Of a stretch of DNA of 64,000 nucleotides, positions 8,475 to 16,260 are shown one piece after another (within the stretch, counting starts at the first letter, position 1; the number at the start of each line of letters is the position of its first letter). The position numbers were made by a program, and so were the translations under genes. The stretch lies in contig NZ_CALCZQ010000051.1 in NCBI RefSeq assembly GCF_937903345.1, positions 215,382-279,381 of the forward strand. The letters run 5' to 3'. Under the pieces are notes generated by a model. The model saw only the letters and a program-made list of their open reading frames with translations. It was not told the DNA's origin and made no database searches. The stretch comes from an uncultured Emticicia sp. Its GTDB lineage: Bacteria; Bacteroidota; Bacteroidia; Cytophagales; Spirosomataceae.

Positions 8475-8978
8475 ATGCAATACATCAAACATTATAGGTC
8501 ACCTATTGGGGTATTAGAAATTGTAGCAAATAATAATTTCTTGACGCATGTACTATTTCGGGAAGCTCAAAAGAAACCCAGTAGGCAGTTAGAAGAAACA
8601 CCCGAAAATTCGCCAATAGTTGATCAGACAATAACGCAATTGGATGCATATTTCGAGAAAAAACTGAAAGATTTTGATTTGCCAATGTTGGCACAAGGAA
8701 CCGATTTTCAGCGAAAGGTATGGGAATATCTAAAAACCATTCCTTATGGAAAAACAATTTCGTATCTTGAATTTTCAAAAAGAATTGGTAATGAAAAAGC
8801 GATTCGAGCAGTTGGTACGGCTAATGGTAATAATCCATTAACCATAATTTTACCTTGCCACCGAGTTATTGGGTCAGATGGCAGTTTGGTGGGTTACGGT
8901 GGCGACCTTTGGCGAAAAGAATGGTTGCTTCGACACGAAGGAAGTTTACCCAATCAATCACAATTGGGATTATTTTAA
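8475..8978 (+). CDS. ogt: Methylated-DNA--protein-cysteine methyltransferase (Ogt)
   Basis: Suicide DNA repair protein that takes the methyl group from O6-methylguanine onto its own cysteine. The 167-residue protein has the active-site PCHRV with the acceptor C128, preceded by the helix-turn-helix segment GTDFQRKVWEYLKTIPYGKT and followed by GSDGSLVGYGGDLWRKEWLL. Length and order match the single-domain Ogt type without an Ada N-terminal domain. The ATG at 8475 gives the usual MQYIKHYRSPIG start. It is divergent from menG and transcribed toward the uncharacterised membrane pair 57 bp downstream, with which it may share a transcript. Confidence 0.96.
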   Translation: MQYIKHYRSPIGVLEIVANNNFLTHVLFREAQKKPSRQLEETPENSPIVDQTITQLDAYFEKKLKDFDLPMLAQGTDFQRKVWEYLKTIPYGKTISYLEFSKRIGNEKAIRAVGTANGNNPLTIILPCHRVIGSDGSLVGYGGDLWRKEWLLRHEGSLPNQSQLGLF

Positions 8979-9035
8979 CTTCGATTGCGGGTAACCAATA
9001 ATTGAAATATCATTATACAAACTAATCAATAATCT

Positions 9036-10259
9036 ATGGAAACGGCTATTAATCAGTCTATTACGAGTAAAAAACAATTTCCTTCATCTTCAAAAAACTT
9101 ACTGGCTATTCCGCTTCATGTATATGTCAGCGTAATTGCTTCGATGTGTGTGATTCTAGGAATCTTGTGGGACATAGCTTGGCACATGAGCATAGGCCGT
9201 GATGGACTTTTTTCGGCTCCGCATGTGCTTACTTATATCGGTGCGGCAGCTGCAGGTATTTTTTCGGGTTATCAGGTTCTCAAAACTTCTTTTTGGGGAA
9301 ATCAACTCGAAAAAGGCAAAATGGTGAAGTTTTGGGGCATCTTTTATAGTTCTCTAGGTGGGCTTTTCTGTATTTGGGGCGGAATTGCTTCGCTAACCTC
9401 TGCACCATTTGATGATTGGTGGCACAATACTTATGGTTTGGATGTGCAGATTCTTTCTCCACCACATGCAGTTTTGCTGTTGGGGCTAATGAGCGTACAA
9501 ATGGGGGCGATGATAGCCGTTTTGGCGTTCTTGAATCGAAGCGAAAAAATCACGTCGATTTCGGCCGAAGAAAACACCAGACGCACCAACCGCTTGCAAT
9601 GGATGTTTATTTTTACGGCTGCTTTTCTAATCACTTCTATTTTTACATTCCTTACTGAGCCTTTGGGGCGTTGGGCTATGCACGAGCCATCGTTTTATGA
9701 AGTTGCCGGTGGAGCATTTCCATTTATCATGTTGGCGGCAGGTCGAGCTTCAAACAAAAAATGGGGAACAACTTATATATGTATCATATTTTTGGTTTTT
9801 CATTGGGCTGTTAATGCCGTTCTGAGACTTTTACCCGCCGAACCTTTGCTTGGTCCAATTCATAACCAAATTACTACCTATCAAACACTCGGCTTTCCGT
9901 TACTACTATTTATTCCAGCACTTGCCATTGATTGGTTACGAGATAAGTTTTCGACTAAAAACGATTGGATTTTAGCACTCATTTTAGGAGGAGCATATAC
10001 GATTATTTTACTTCTCACACATTATCCATTTGGTACATTTTTACATGAATCGCCATTGGCTCGAAATTGGTTTTTTGGAAGTAAATCTTGGTCTTTCCAG
10101 AACGATGCCGACTGGGAATATCGCTTTAAGTTTGGTCCTTGGAGTAAAAAATCTTTGAATGAATGGCTAATTGGTATATCGCTTTCATTTGTTTTTAGCT
10201 TTATATCGACACGCATTGGCCTTGCTTGGGGAAATTGGATGAAAAAAGTGCAGAGATAA
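9036..10259 (+). CDS. Uncharacterised polytopic membrane protein with conserved-looking membrane His motifs
   Basis: A 407-residue integral membrane protein with about 10 hydrophobic segments; no enzyme family was recognised. Striking polar motifs lie in or at the edge of helices: DIAWH (46-50), APH (61-63), DDWWH (126-130) followed by GLDV and SPPH (134-144), EPLGRW (208-213), H256 and HYPFG (329-333). Paired Trp/His and Pro-His motifs like these suggest a metal or haem site within the membrane. I recall similar DDxWHxxxGxDV...SPPH proteins as conserved hypotheticals, but this is memory rather than a search. The next gene is 95 bp downstream on the same strand and also rich in histidine motifs, and the pair probably works together. 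Confidence 0.85.
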   Translation: METAINQSITSKKQFPSSSKNLLAIPLHVYVSVIASMCVILGILWDIAWHMSIGRDGLFSAPHVLTYIGAAAAGIFSGYQVLKTSFWGNQLEKGKMVKFWGIFYSSLGGLFCIWGGIASLTSAPFDDWWHNTYGLDVQILSPPHAVLLLGLMSVQMGAMIAVLAFLNRSEKITSISAEENTRRTNRLQWMFIFTAAFLITSIFTFLTEPLGRWAMHEPSFYEVAGGAFPFIMLAAGRASNKKWGTTYICIIFLVFHWAVNAVLRLLPAEPLLGPIHNQITTYQTLGFPLLLFIPALAIDWLRDKFSTKNDWILALILGGAYTIILLLTHYPFGTFLHESPLARNWFFGSKSWSFQNDADWEYRFKFGPWSKKSLNEWLIGISLSFVFSFISTRIGLAWGNWMKKVQR

Positions 10260-10354
10260 GCCAATGAGAGAATGAGTAAAGCGGAACGCCGCACGTGCTT
10301 AATGAGTGAATATTTTTCACTGATAATTTTCAATGTATTTTTAAAAATCAAAAA

Positions 10355-11980
10355 ATGAATTTCATAAAATCAAAAAATACTTTTTATAAAGTAATTTCAA
10401 TATTTTTTATCTCTTTTTCTACTTTTGCTCACATTGGTAGTGCAGGAGTTGTGCATGAAGGTAAAGCTGGAAATTACAGCGTTCAAATATATGTTGAGCC
10501 ACCCGATGTTATTCCGGGAACTGCCAAAGTGTCGGTGATGGTCGATGGAAACGACATAAAAAGTGTAAAGATGAGTCCGATTTATTATTGGACTGGTGAT
10601 GAAGGCTCGCCTCGCTCTGATGAAGGGGTTATGACCGAAGCAGGTAAATATGAAGGAAAAATTTGGCTAATGGAAAATGGTGCGGCCAGTGTAAAAGTAG
10701 TCATTGCAGGAGCAAGAGGAAAAGGCGAAGTATTGATTCCGATTGCGGCACTTTCTACGGCTCAACGTCAACTACCAAGTTCGTTGGGTTGGATTTTGGC
10801 TGGTTTAGCTTTACTTTTAGTAAGCATCATGACTACAATTATCGGAGCAAGTACGGGTGATAGTTTACTGAAAGTAGGAGAGCCTGAAAATAATTCAACT
10901 AAGAAACGCCGCATAGTTGGCTCAACTATCGGAGCTTCGTTTTGTGGACTACTAATGTTTGGTGGAAATATGTGGTGGAATACTGAAACGGCTGATTATC
11001 AACGAAATATTTATCGCCCATATACTGCAACCTCAAGCATTAGTTTGAGAGATGGGCAGCGAATCTTGAACTTTAAAATAGATTCGTCGTCGGTAAATGG
11101 TCGTTTAATGAGTTTTATTATTCCTGACCACGGGAAGTTGATGCACATGTTTTTGGTGAAAGAAGGTACGATGGATGTATTTGCTCATTTGCATCCTTCT
11201 CGAAAAGATACGCTGACTTTTGAAGCTCCGCTACCTAATATGCCCGCAGGAAAATATTTGATTTTTGCCGATGTACTGCGTTATCATAGCTTACAAAATA
11301 CGATTACCGATACCGTAGAAATTCCACAAACACCAAAAGTAAATGTTATGCCAACATTCACAGGAGACTCAGACGATACTTTTGTTGTAACTAATGCACT
11401 TAATAAAACAAGAAATTCTGTAGTTAAAGAAAGTATCACAATTTGCGGAACACCCGGCCTGAAAACCATGCTGCAAGATGGCTCAAGCATTGTTTGGGAA
11501 GAAAAACCAAACCAAAAACTCATGGCTGGCCATGTTTATGATTTAAAGTTTTCGGTGCTTGCACCCGACGGCAAACCTGCCGAATTACAAACCTATTTGG
11601 GTATGATGGGTCATGCTGCCGTTATCAAAGATGATGCAAGTGTGTATATTCATTTGCACCCGAATGGTACGTATTCGTCAACGGCCGTACAGGTTTTACA
11701 AAAACGGATAGACGAGACAAGCAATAAACGCCCTAACCTCGATAATGCGAAGAAATTCAGAGATAGTGTTGATAATGTTTTGACCAAACTTCAAGCCATG
11801 ACCGAAGCCGAACGAGATAAGTTACTGATGGGAAATATGAAACACGAACTCATCGGGCATCATAATGGTCAAGTTACATTTCCTTATGCATTTCCGAAGG
11901 CTGGGCATTACCGCGTTTGGTTACAAGTCAAGCGTGAAGGAAAAATATTGACTGGCGTTTTTGATGCAAATGTCATTTAA
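10355..11980 (+). CDS. Secreted/membrane protein with FixH/YtkA-like domain and duplicated HLHP domains
   Basis: A 541-residue envelope protein. A signal peptide (about 1-25) leads into a beta-sandwich of FixH/YtkA style (about 28-130), which starts with a histidine-bearing AHIGSAGVVHEG. Two membrane helices follow (about 145-165 and 188-206). Two similar periplasmic beta domains come next: the first with DHGKLMH (258-264), HLHP (278-281) and PAGKYLIFAD; the second with GMMGH (416-420), HLHP (433-436) and KAGHYRVWLQ. A Lys-rich insert with further His (HELIGHH, 497-503) splits the second. Repeated His-x-His-Pro and Gly-His motifs point to metal binding, perhaps copper, but this is inference. 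It is paired with the upstream His-rich membrane protein. Confidence 0.85.
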   Translation: MNFIKSKNTFYKVISIFFISFSTFAHIGSAGVVHEGKAGNYSVQIYVEPPDVIPGTAKVSVMVDGNDIKSVKMSPIYYWTGDEGSPRSDEGVMTEAGKYEGKIWLMENGAASVKVVIAGARGKGEVLIPIAALSTAQRQLPSSLGWILAGLALLLVSIMTTIIGASTGDSLLKVGEPENNSTKKRRIVGSTIGASFCGLLMFGGNMWWNTETADYQRNIYRPYTATSSISLRDGQRILNFKIDSSSVNGRLMSFIIPDHGKLMHMFLVKEGTMDVFAHLHPSRKDTLTFEAPLPNMPAGKYLIFADVLRYHSLQNTITDTVEIPQTPKVNVMPTFTGDSDDTFVVTNALNKTRNSVVKESITICGTPGLKTMLQDGSSIVWEEKPNQKLMAGHVYDLKFSVLAPDGKPAELQTYLGMMGHAAVIKDDASVYIHLHPNGTYSSTAVQVLQKRIDETSNKRPNLDNAKKFRDSVDNVLTKLQAMTEAERDKLLMGNMKHELIGHHNGQVTFPYAFPKAGHYRVWLQVKREGKILTGVFDANVI

Positions 11981-12009
11981 ACTCGATTATTTTTGATTTA
12001 TAAGCACAA

Positions 12010-12082
12010 GGCACAGAGATGCAAAGGTTTAGAAGCGACCCTCTTTCGATAAAAAGTGCTGAAAATGAAACAAATAAAAATT
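12010..12082 (+). repeat. Dispersed repeat family 2, copy 1 (73 bp)
   Basis: This stretch aligns without gaps to 54667-54739 (57 of 73 positions identical by hand count). Shared cores are TGCAAAGGTT, CGACC and AAAGTGCTGA followed by AATGAA. It begins 30 bp after the stop codon at 11980 in the same orientation as that gene. A partial relative lies at about 22757-22800 after gldH. Confidence 0.7.
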
Positions 12083-12188
12083 TGTATTTTCGTAAACAAT
12101 TTTTATTTGAATATAAAAAATTATAAACGAATTATATAAAATTGCAAATTTTAGTCTTTTAAAGATGTTTTTATAGAAAATTAACCAA

Positions 12189-12229
12189 AAAGAAGTCCCT
12201 TTTTGCTCTCTGCAAAAAGGGACTTCTTT
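12189..12229. terminator. Bidirectional intrinsic terminator
   Basis: Perfect 18-bp stem AAAGAAGTCCCTTTTTGC (12189-12206) with GCAAAAAGGGACTTCTTT (12212-12229) around TCTCT. It lies between the convergent HLHP-domain gene and the ccmF gene and can serve both. Confidence 0.85.
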
Positions 12230-12263
12230 ATTGTCGATATGTTAAAGATAGTTTATAACCAAC

Positions 12264-14804
12264 TTATCCTTCAGCTGCCACAAGCTGAAAACGACGAATG
12301 GCTGCCAGCGTAATGCCAACAATTATCATAAAAAATCCTATCCAAAGAAGGTTGATGTGCGGCTTTTCGGTAGCTTTTAACACGAGAAATTCACGCTGAC
12401 CACGACTCACAGTAAAGGCGAATTTGCCAGAAACAGGGTCGATTTTAGATAGTTGTAATCGGAGTCCCATTTCGTTATTCACTTCGGGTTTGCTCCAAAC
12501 TTCGCGGTTACGAATTGCAAAAACCGGTCGCATCGTTACGGCTACATTTCTATCCAAAACCTTAACCGTTGCACGTGCCGCTGCGTCGCCTTCTGCCAAT
12601 TGCATTCCATCAACTTCTCTGATTCCTTCTACGTTTTCAAGAATCGCCACGTAGTCATTAATAAAAAAGGTATCACCAACTGCTACTGCAAATTCTTCAG
12701 GGCGACTCCAATCACGCTCATCTTCGGCAACCGGCGGGCCAGAAACGAAAGCATAAATATCTTTATTCCAAAATTTCTTAATATCTGGAGAAAGTACTGT
12801 TCCCATTTTTTCGTTGTCTTGTACACGTGGGTAAAGGTTAAATTTCTTTCCGTCTTTATCTGAGTATTCAATCTGAAAATAGGTATTTTCGGCTTCATAC
12901 TCGAGCGTATCACCACGTTTGAAATACGTTTTGTCTCCGTCAACTACATCGGCACGTGCAATTCCTTTGTAATTACTGCCAGGAACAGGCCAAACGTATT
13001 TTTTCTCTATATAACCCGGAGCATTTCGTACATCAACAAACTGACCTTTATACGTAAATGAAAATTCACTCAATTCGGTCGGACGATTGAGCCACAACAA
13101 AGCATTTTCTTTGTTATCGCTTTCGTTAGTAAAGATTTTTGCTCCTGAAAAATTCAAGGAAACTACTTTAGAATAGCCCGAAGAAAACATGATTCCGATA
13201 AGCATCACCGCCAAACCAATGTGTGTAATAGCACCTCCAGCTACTTTAAATTTACCTTTAAGAATATCTAATAAAATACTGCCATTGGCTGCAATACTAA
13301 ACATCGCTGCGGTCAATAAAATAATATATTTCCAGTTATTTACTTTGGCGAAAGTTATGATTATAGCTGATGCTAAAAGGCTGATAACAAGTGGATTAAT
13401 CAGCTTGTTTACGCTATTTTTCTGAACACGTTTCCACCAAAAAAACTGAGCAATGCCTGATAGAGATGTAATCAGCACAAAAAACCACATCTGAAACTGG
13501 GTGAAGTGTTCGACTTGATTAGTCGGCAAAGCCATATTGAGTTTTGCTCCAAAAATTTCTCCTATTTTATTATAAACAGGAATAGAAGTCGTAACAATTA
13601 CTTGAAAACTCGCCAGGCAAAGCATCAAAACTCCCGAAAAAACCCAAAATTCACGAGAAAATGTCGAGATTTCTGCTTCATCTTGTGGTAAATATTTCCA
13701 GCGTATCGAAGAAAGTACCACCGAAACAACAATGAAAGTCAATAAATAAATCAACAGCTGTCCTGAAAGCCCTAAGTCGGTAAATGAGTGAACCGAAGCA
13801 TTACCAAGAATACCACTTCGGGCTAAAAATGTTGAGTAAACAATTAAAATAAATTGAGCAATAACCAAAATAATGGTATATTTCAAAGCTGTACTGTTTT
13901 TACGAGCCATAAGCATTGTATGGAAACTTCCAACCAATACCAGCCATGGCACATAAACTGCATTTTCAACAGGGTCCCAGTTCCAATAACCACCAAAATT
14001 GAGCGTTTCGTATGCCCAAATTCCACCCATCATAATTCCCGTTCCGAGAACAACCGCCGCCGTTAAAGTCCAAGGTAATGCTGGTTTTATCCATTCTGTA
14101 TATTGTTTTTTCCATAGCCCCGCCATACAAAACGCAAACGGAACGAGGGTCATTGCAAAACCCAAAAATAAGGTGGGAGGGTGAATCACCATCCAATAGT
14201 TTTGAAGTAAAGGGTTCAGGCCATTACCATCTTTTGGTACAAAACTTGGGTTTGTTTGCCAAATTGGAATATTAGGCATCGACTCTCTTAAAGTCAAAAA
14301 TGGCGAGCTCCCAACCTTAAAATCTCCCCAAATTACAACGCCCAAAATCATAGAAGCCAAAAAAACCTGCACTAGAGCGAAAATGGTCATCGTTGGAGCT
14401 TCGATTCCAGCATTACGAGTTTTGCGAAGAGTAGTATTGATTAACAAAACACCCAAAACAACATTCCAGAACATCCATAATAAAAAGCTACCCTCTTGGT
14501 CTTGCCAAAAACACGAAATCGCATAGCCTATTGGCAAACTCAACGAAGAGTTATCCCAAGCGTAATGATATTCAAAATAATGATTGAAAATTATGCTCAA
14601 TAATGAAGCACAAATAGTAAAAATGGCCAAAGTATGTACATAAAATGCACCACGAGCAAATTTGAGCCATTGTTCAGTTTCTTGCTTATCTTTTAAAATT
14701 TCTTGACGAGAAGCTTGCCAATATGCAAAAGTAGAAACAATCGCCGCTACAAAAGAGATAATTACTGAAATATGTCCGATATTTCCAAGGTATGGTCTTA
14801 ACAT
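12264..14804 (-). CDS. ccmF: Cytochrome c biogenesis protein CcmF/CcsA family (haem lyase subunit)
   Basis: A large polytopic protein of 846 residues with about 14-15 membrane helices and a long C-terminal periplasmic section (about 570-810). The haem-handling tryptophan-rich WWD segment reads GGYWNWDPVENA (about 271-282) and is followed by WLVLVGSFHTMLMA; a conserved-type HPP lies at about 208-210. This matches the CcmF/NrfE haem lyase family, which attaches haem to apocytochrome c at the outer face of the inner membrane. The ATG for MLRPYLGNIGH was chosen because the family begins there; an upstream in-frame ATG at 14849 adds 15 residues. CcmB, CcmC and CcmE are not in the window. The neighbours include a cytochrome c-containing PQQ dehydrogenase, which needs this machinery. 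Confidence 0.9.
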   Translation of the reverse strand: MLRPYLGNIGHISVIISFVAAIVSTFAYWQASRQEILKDKQETEQWLKFARGAFYVHTLAIFTICASLLSIIFNHYFEYHYAWDNSSLSLPIGYAISCFWQDQEGSFLLWMFWNVVLGVLLINTTLRKTRNAGIEAPTMTIFALVQVFLASMILGVVIWGDFKVGSSPFLTLRESMPNIPIWQTNPSFVPKDGNGLNPLLQNYWMVIHPPTLFLGFAMTLVPFAFCMAGLWKKQYTEWIKPALPWTLTAAVVLGTGIMMGGIWAYETLNFGGYWNWDPVENAVYVPWLVLVGSFHTMLMARKNSTALKYTIILVIAQFILIVYSTFLARSGILGNASVHSFTDLGLSGQLLIYLLTFIVVSVVLSSIRWKYLPQDEAEISTFSREFWVFSGVLMLCLASFQVIVTTSIPVYNKIGEIFGAKLNMALPTNQVEHFTQFQMWFFVLITSLSGIAQFFWWKRVQKNSVNKLINPLVISLLASAIIITFAKVNNWKYIILLTAAMFSIAANGSILLDILKGKFKVAGGAITHIGLAVMLIGIMFSSGYSKVVSLNFSGAKIFTNESDNKENALLWLNRPTELSEFSFTYKGQFVDVRNAPGYIEKKYVWPVPGSNYKGIARADVVDGDKTYFKRGDTLEYEAENTYFQIEYSDKDGKKFNLYPRVQDNEKMGTVLSPDIKKFWNKDIYAFVSGPPVAEDERDWSRPEEFAVAVGDTFFINDYVAILENVEGIREVDGMQLAEGDAAARATVKVLDRNVAVTMRPVFAIRNREVWSKPEVNNEMGLRLQLSKIDPVSGKFAFTVSRGQREFLVLKATEKPHINLLWIGFFMIIVGITLAAIRRFQLVAAEG

Positions 14805-14926
14805 GATAAATATTTTTTTTAATGGCTTAAGGCAATCAGTTATCGGCATTTGTTTTTGCTAAAATATAGCCAAAACTACTCAATTAACAGCCGAAAGCCG
14901 ACTGCAGAAGTTTGACTGCCAAAATA

Positions 14927-15364
14927 TCAACCTAGCCAAGTTGACCAAGGAATACGGCTCAAAATCAGAACCAAAGCTATACCAAAGAAAATGGCAGTTT
15001 GCTTAAATTTACGACCATTACCAACCGCACGCTTCACACGAGCATTTCCGATGGTAACTAAAGCAACAGCTATTATATTTGTTGTAGGGTGTTCGATATA
15101 AGCTTTTCTCAAAATACTTTCTTTCATTGTTAGTTTCATATCAGAAAAGGCAGCCTGAGCTCCTGGAGATACAAACAATAAGATTAAGCCCAACAAAAAC
15201 ATGGTGTGCGTGGCTATCAAAGCAAATGTGTTGATTTTGAGATGCTTAGCTTCAAAACTTTTCTCACTTGTAGAGCCAACGATTCCGTTGAAAGTAGCTG
15301 CTGCCAATAATGCAAGTGCTGCAAAAGCTAAATAAGAGTGAATTGGTTGGATGATTGAATACAT
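14927..15364 (-). CDS. Small four-helix membrane protein, function unknown
   Basis: 145 residues with four hydrophobic helices: about 8-28 (SYLAFAALALLAAATF), 45-65 (THTMFLLGLILLFVSPG), 95-110 and 122-140. Histidines near helices 1 and 2 (IHSYLA, ATHTMF) and the fold resemble small Bacteroidota membrane proteins sometimes labelled cytochrome b-like, but no haem-binding pair can be proved by eye. It lies 122 bp upstream of ccmF on the same strand and may be co-transcribed, which would fit a role in electron transport or haem handling. It could also be an unrelated four-helix membrane protein. Confidence 0.75.
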   Translation of the reverse strand: MYSIIQPIHSYLAFAALALLAAATFNGIVGSTSEKSFEAKHLKINTFALIATHTMFLLGLILLFVSPGAQAAFSDMKLTMKESILRKAYIEHPTTNIIAVALVTIGNARVKRAVGNGRKFKQTAIFFGIALVLILSRIPWSTWLG

Positions 15365-15401
15365 ATTTGATATTTAACAAAAATGAGGTGATTAAAAAAT
15401 T

Positions 15402-15446
15402 TGTGCGAAGTTACGTTATAAACGCTAAATAACATAACTTCGCACA
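15402..15446. promoter_or_regulatory. Long inverted repeat between divergent genes
   Basis: TGTGCGAAGTTA (15402-15413) is the exact complement of TAACTTCGCACA (15435-15446). After one mismatch the stem continues with GTTAT/ATAAC, leaving a 9-nt loop. On the minus strand it is followed by a T-rich stretch, so it could act as a terminator or attenuator in the leader of the 4-TM gene. It could also be a protein-binding site. Confidence 0.5.
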
Positions 15447-15525
15447 CATAGGTTTTGTTACATCTATGGAGCGAACCGAGAGAAGACGGTCGCATACTGT
15501 TCGCCGAAGTATTAAAAACAAAAGT

Positions 15526-16260
15526 ATGAAGTTTCTGAAATATTTCTTTTATGCACTAATCACCCTAGCCTCGTTATTTGTTTGGGTTTTTCCTCAATTA
15601 TTACGGTGCTTTTGTGTTGAATATGATAATTTCCTAGAAATCAAACCTAATATTTTTGTAGAAGAAAAAACGTCTAAAATGCAGCAAGATTCATTAATAA
15701 AATATGTAGAAAATGCCAAAATGCGTCTAAAAACCTTTTGGGGAAGTAAAAACGGACAAGCAACAATTATTTTTTCCAAAAACCCAAAAACATACCAAAA
15801 ATATGCAAAAACCACAGAAGGAGCAGGTTTTAGTATCGGAACTCCGCTCGGCTCATGGATTATACTGAATCAAGATGGCTTAAACGTAGATGTTATTGCC
15901 CACGAAATGTGTCATGATGAACTCATGACAAAACTAGGATGGTGGAAAACCAAGCAAGAAATTCCAACATGGTTTGATGAAGGTTTGGCTCTGATGCTTG
16001 ATTATCGTTTCGTAAGCAGCCAAGATTCTATTCAACGCTACAATGATTATAGAAACGAGGTCAGTTATTTGAGTGCCATTCCAATTCCGCTAAATGAATT
16101 AAACACCCAAAAAGACTTTTTCGGGCATGGCGAGCGATTTACCAAAATAGCGTACTTGACCTCGGCTGTTGAAGTTTCCAGAAAGATTTCTATGAAAGGA
16201 AAAAAAGAAATTTTTAGAATAATCAACAAAACTGAAAAAGAGGGAAAATTTGAGTTTTGA
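15526..16260 (+). CDS. Membrane-anchored HExxH (gluzincin-like) metallopeptidase homologue
   Basis: A 244-residue protein with an N-terminal signal anchor (MKFLKYFFYALITLASLFVW). The zinc motif HEMCH occupies residues 126-130 and a probable third ligand is E152 in TWFDEGLALML, the spacing of gluzincin (peptidase MA) enzymes. The catalytic part would face the periplasm. The ATG at 15526 was chosen because an in-frame upstream start at 15466 adds a charged Arg-rich segment before the anchor. Its stop codon touches the stop of the convergent PQQ dehydrogenase gene with no base between. Substrate and partners are unknown; the HExxH and the following Glu are directly visible. Confidence 0.82.
   Translation: MKFLKYFFYALITLASLFVWVFPQLLRCFCVEYDNFLEIKPNIFVEEKTSKMQQDSLIKYVENAKMRLKTFWGSKNGQATIIFSKNPKTYQKYAKTTEGAGFSIGTPLGSWIILNQDGLNVDVIAHEMCHDELMTKLGWWKTKQEIPTWFDEGLALMLDYRFVSSQDSIQRYNDYRNEVSYLSAIPIPLNELNTQKDFFGHGERFTKIAYLTSAVEVSRKISMKGKKEIFRIINKTEKEGKFEF

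Noticed and set aside
8355..8492. Longer start for menG (46 extra residues)
   Set aside because: The extra part is unlike the family, covers two -7 boxes and overlaps the divergent ogt start.
15466..15525. Longer start for the HExxH protein
   Set aside because: The Arg-rich extension precedes a clean signal anchor that begins at 15526.
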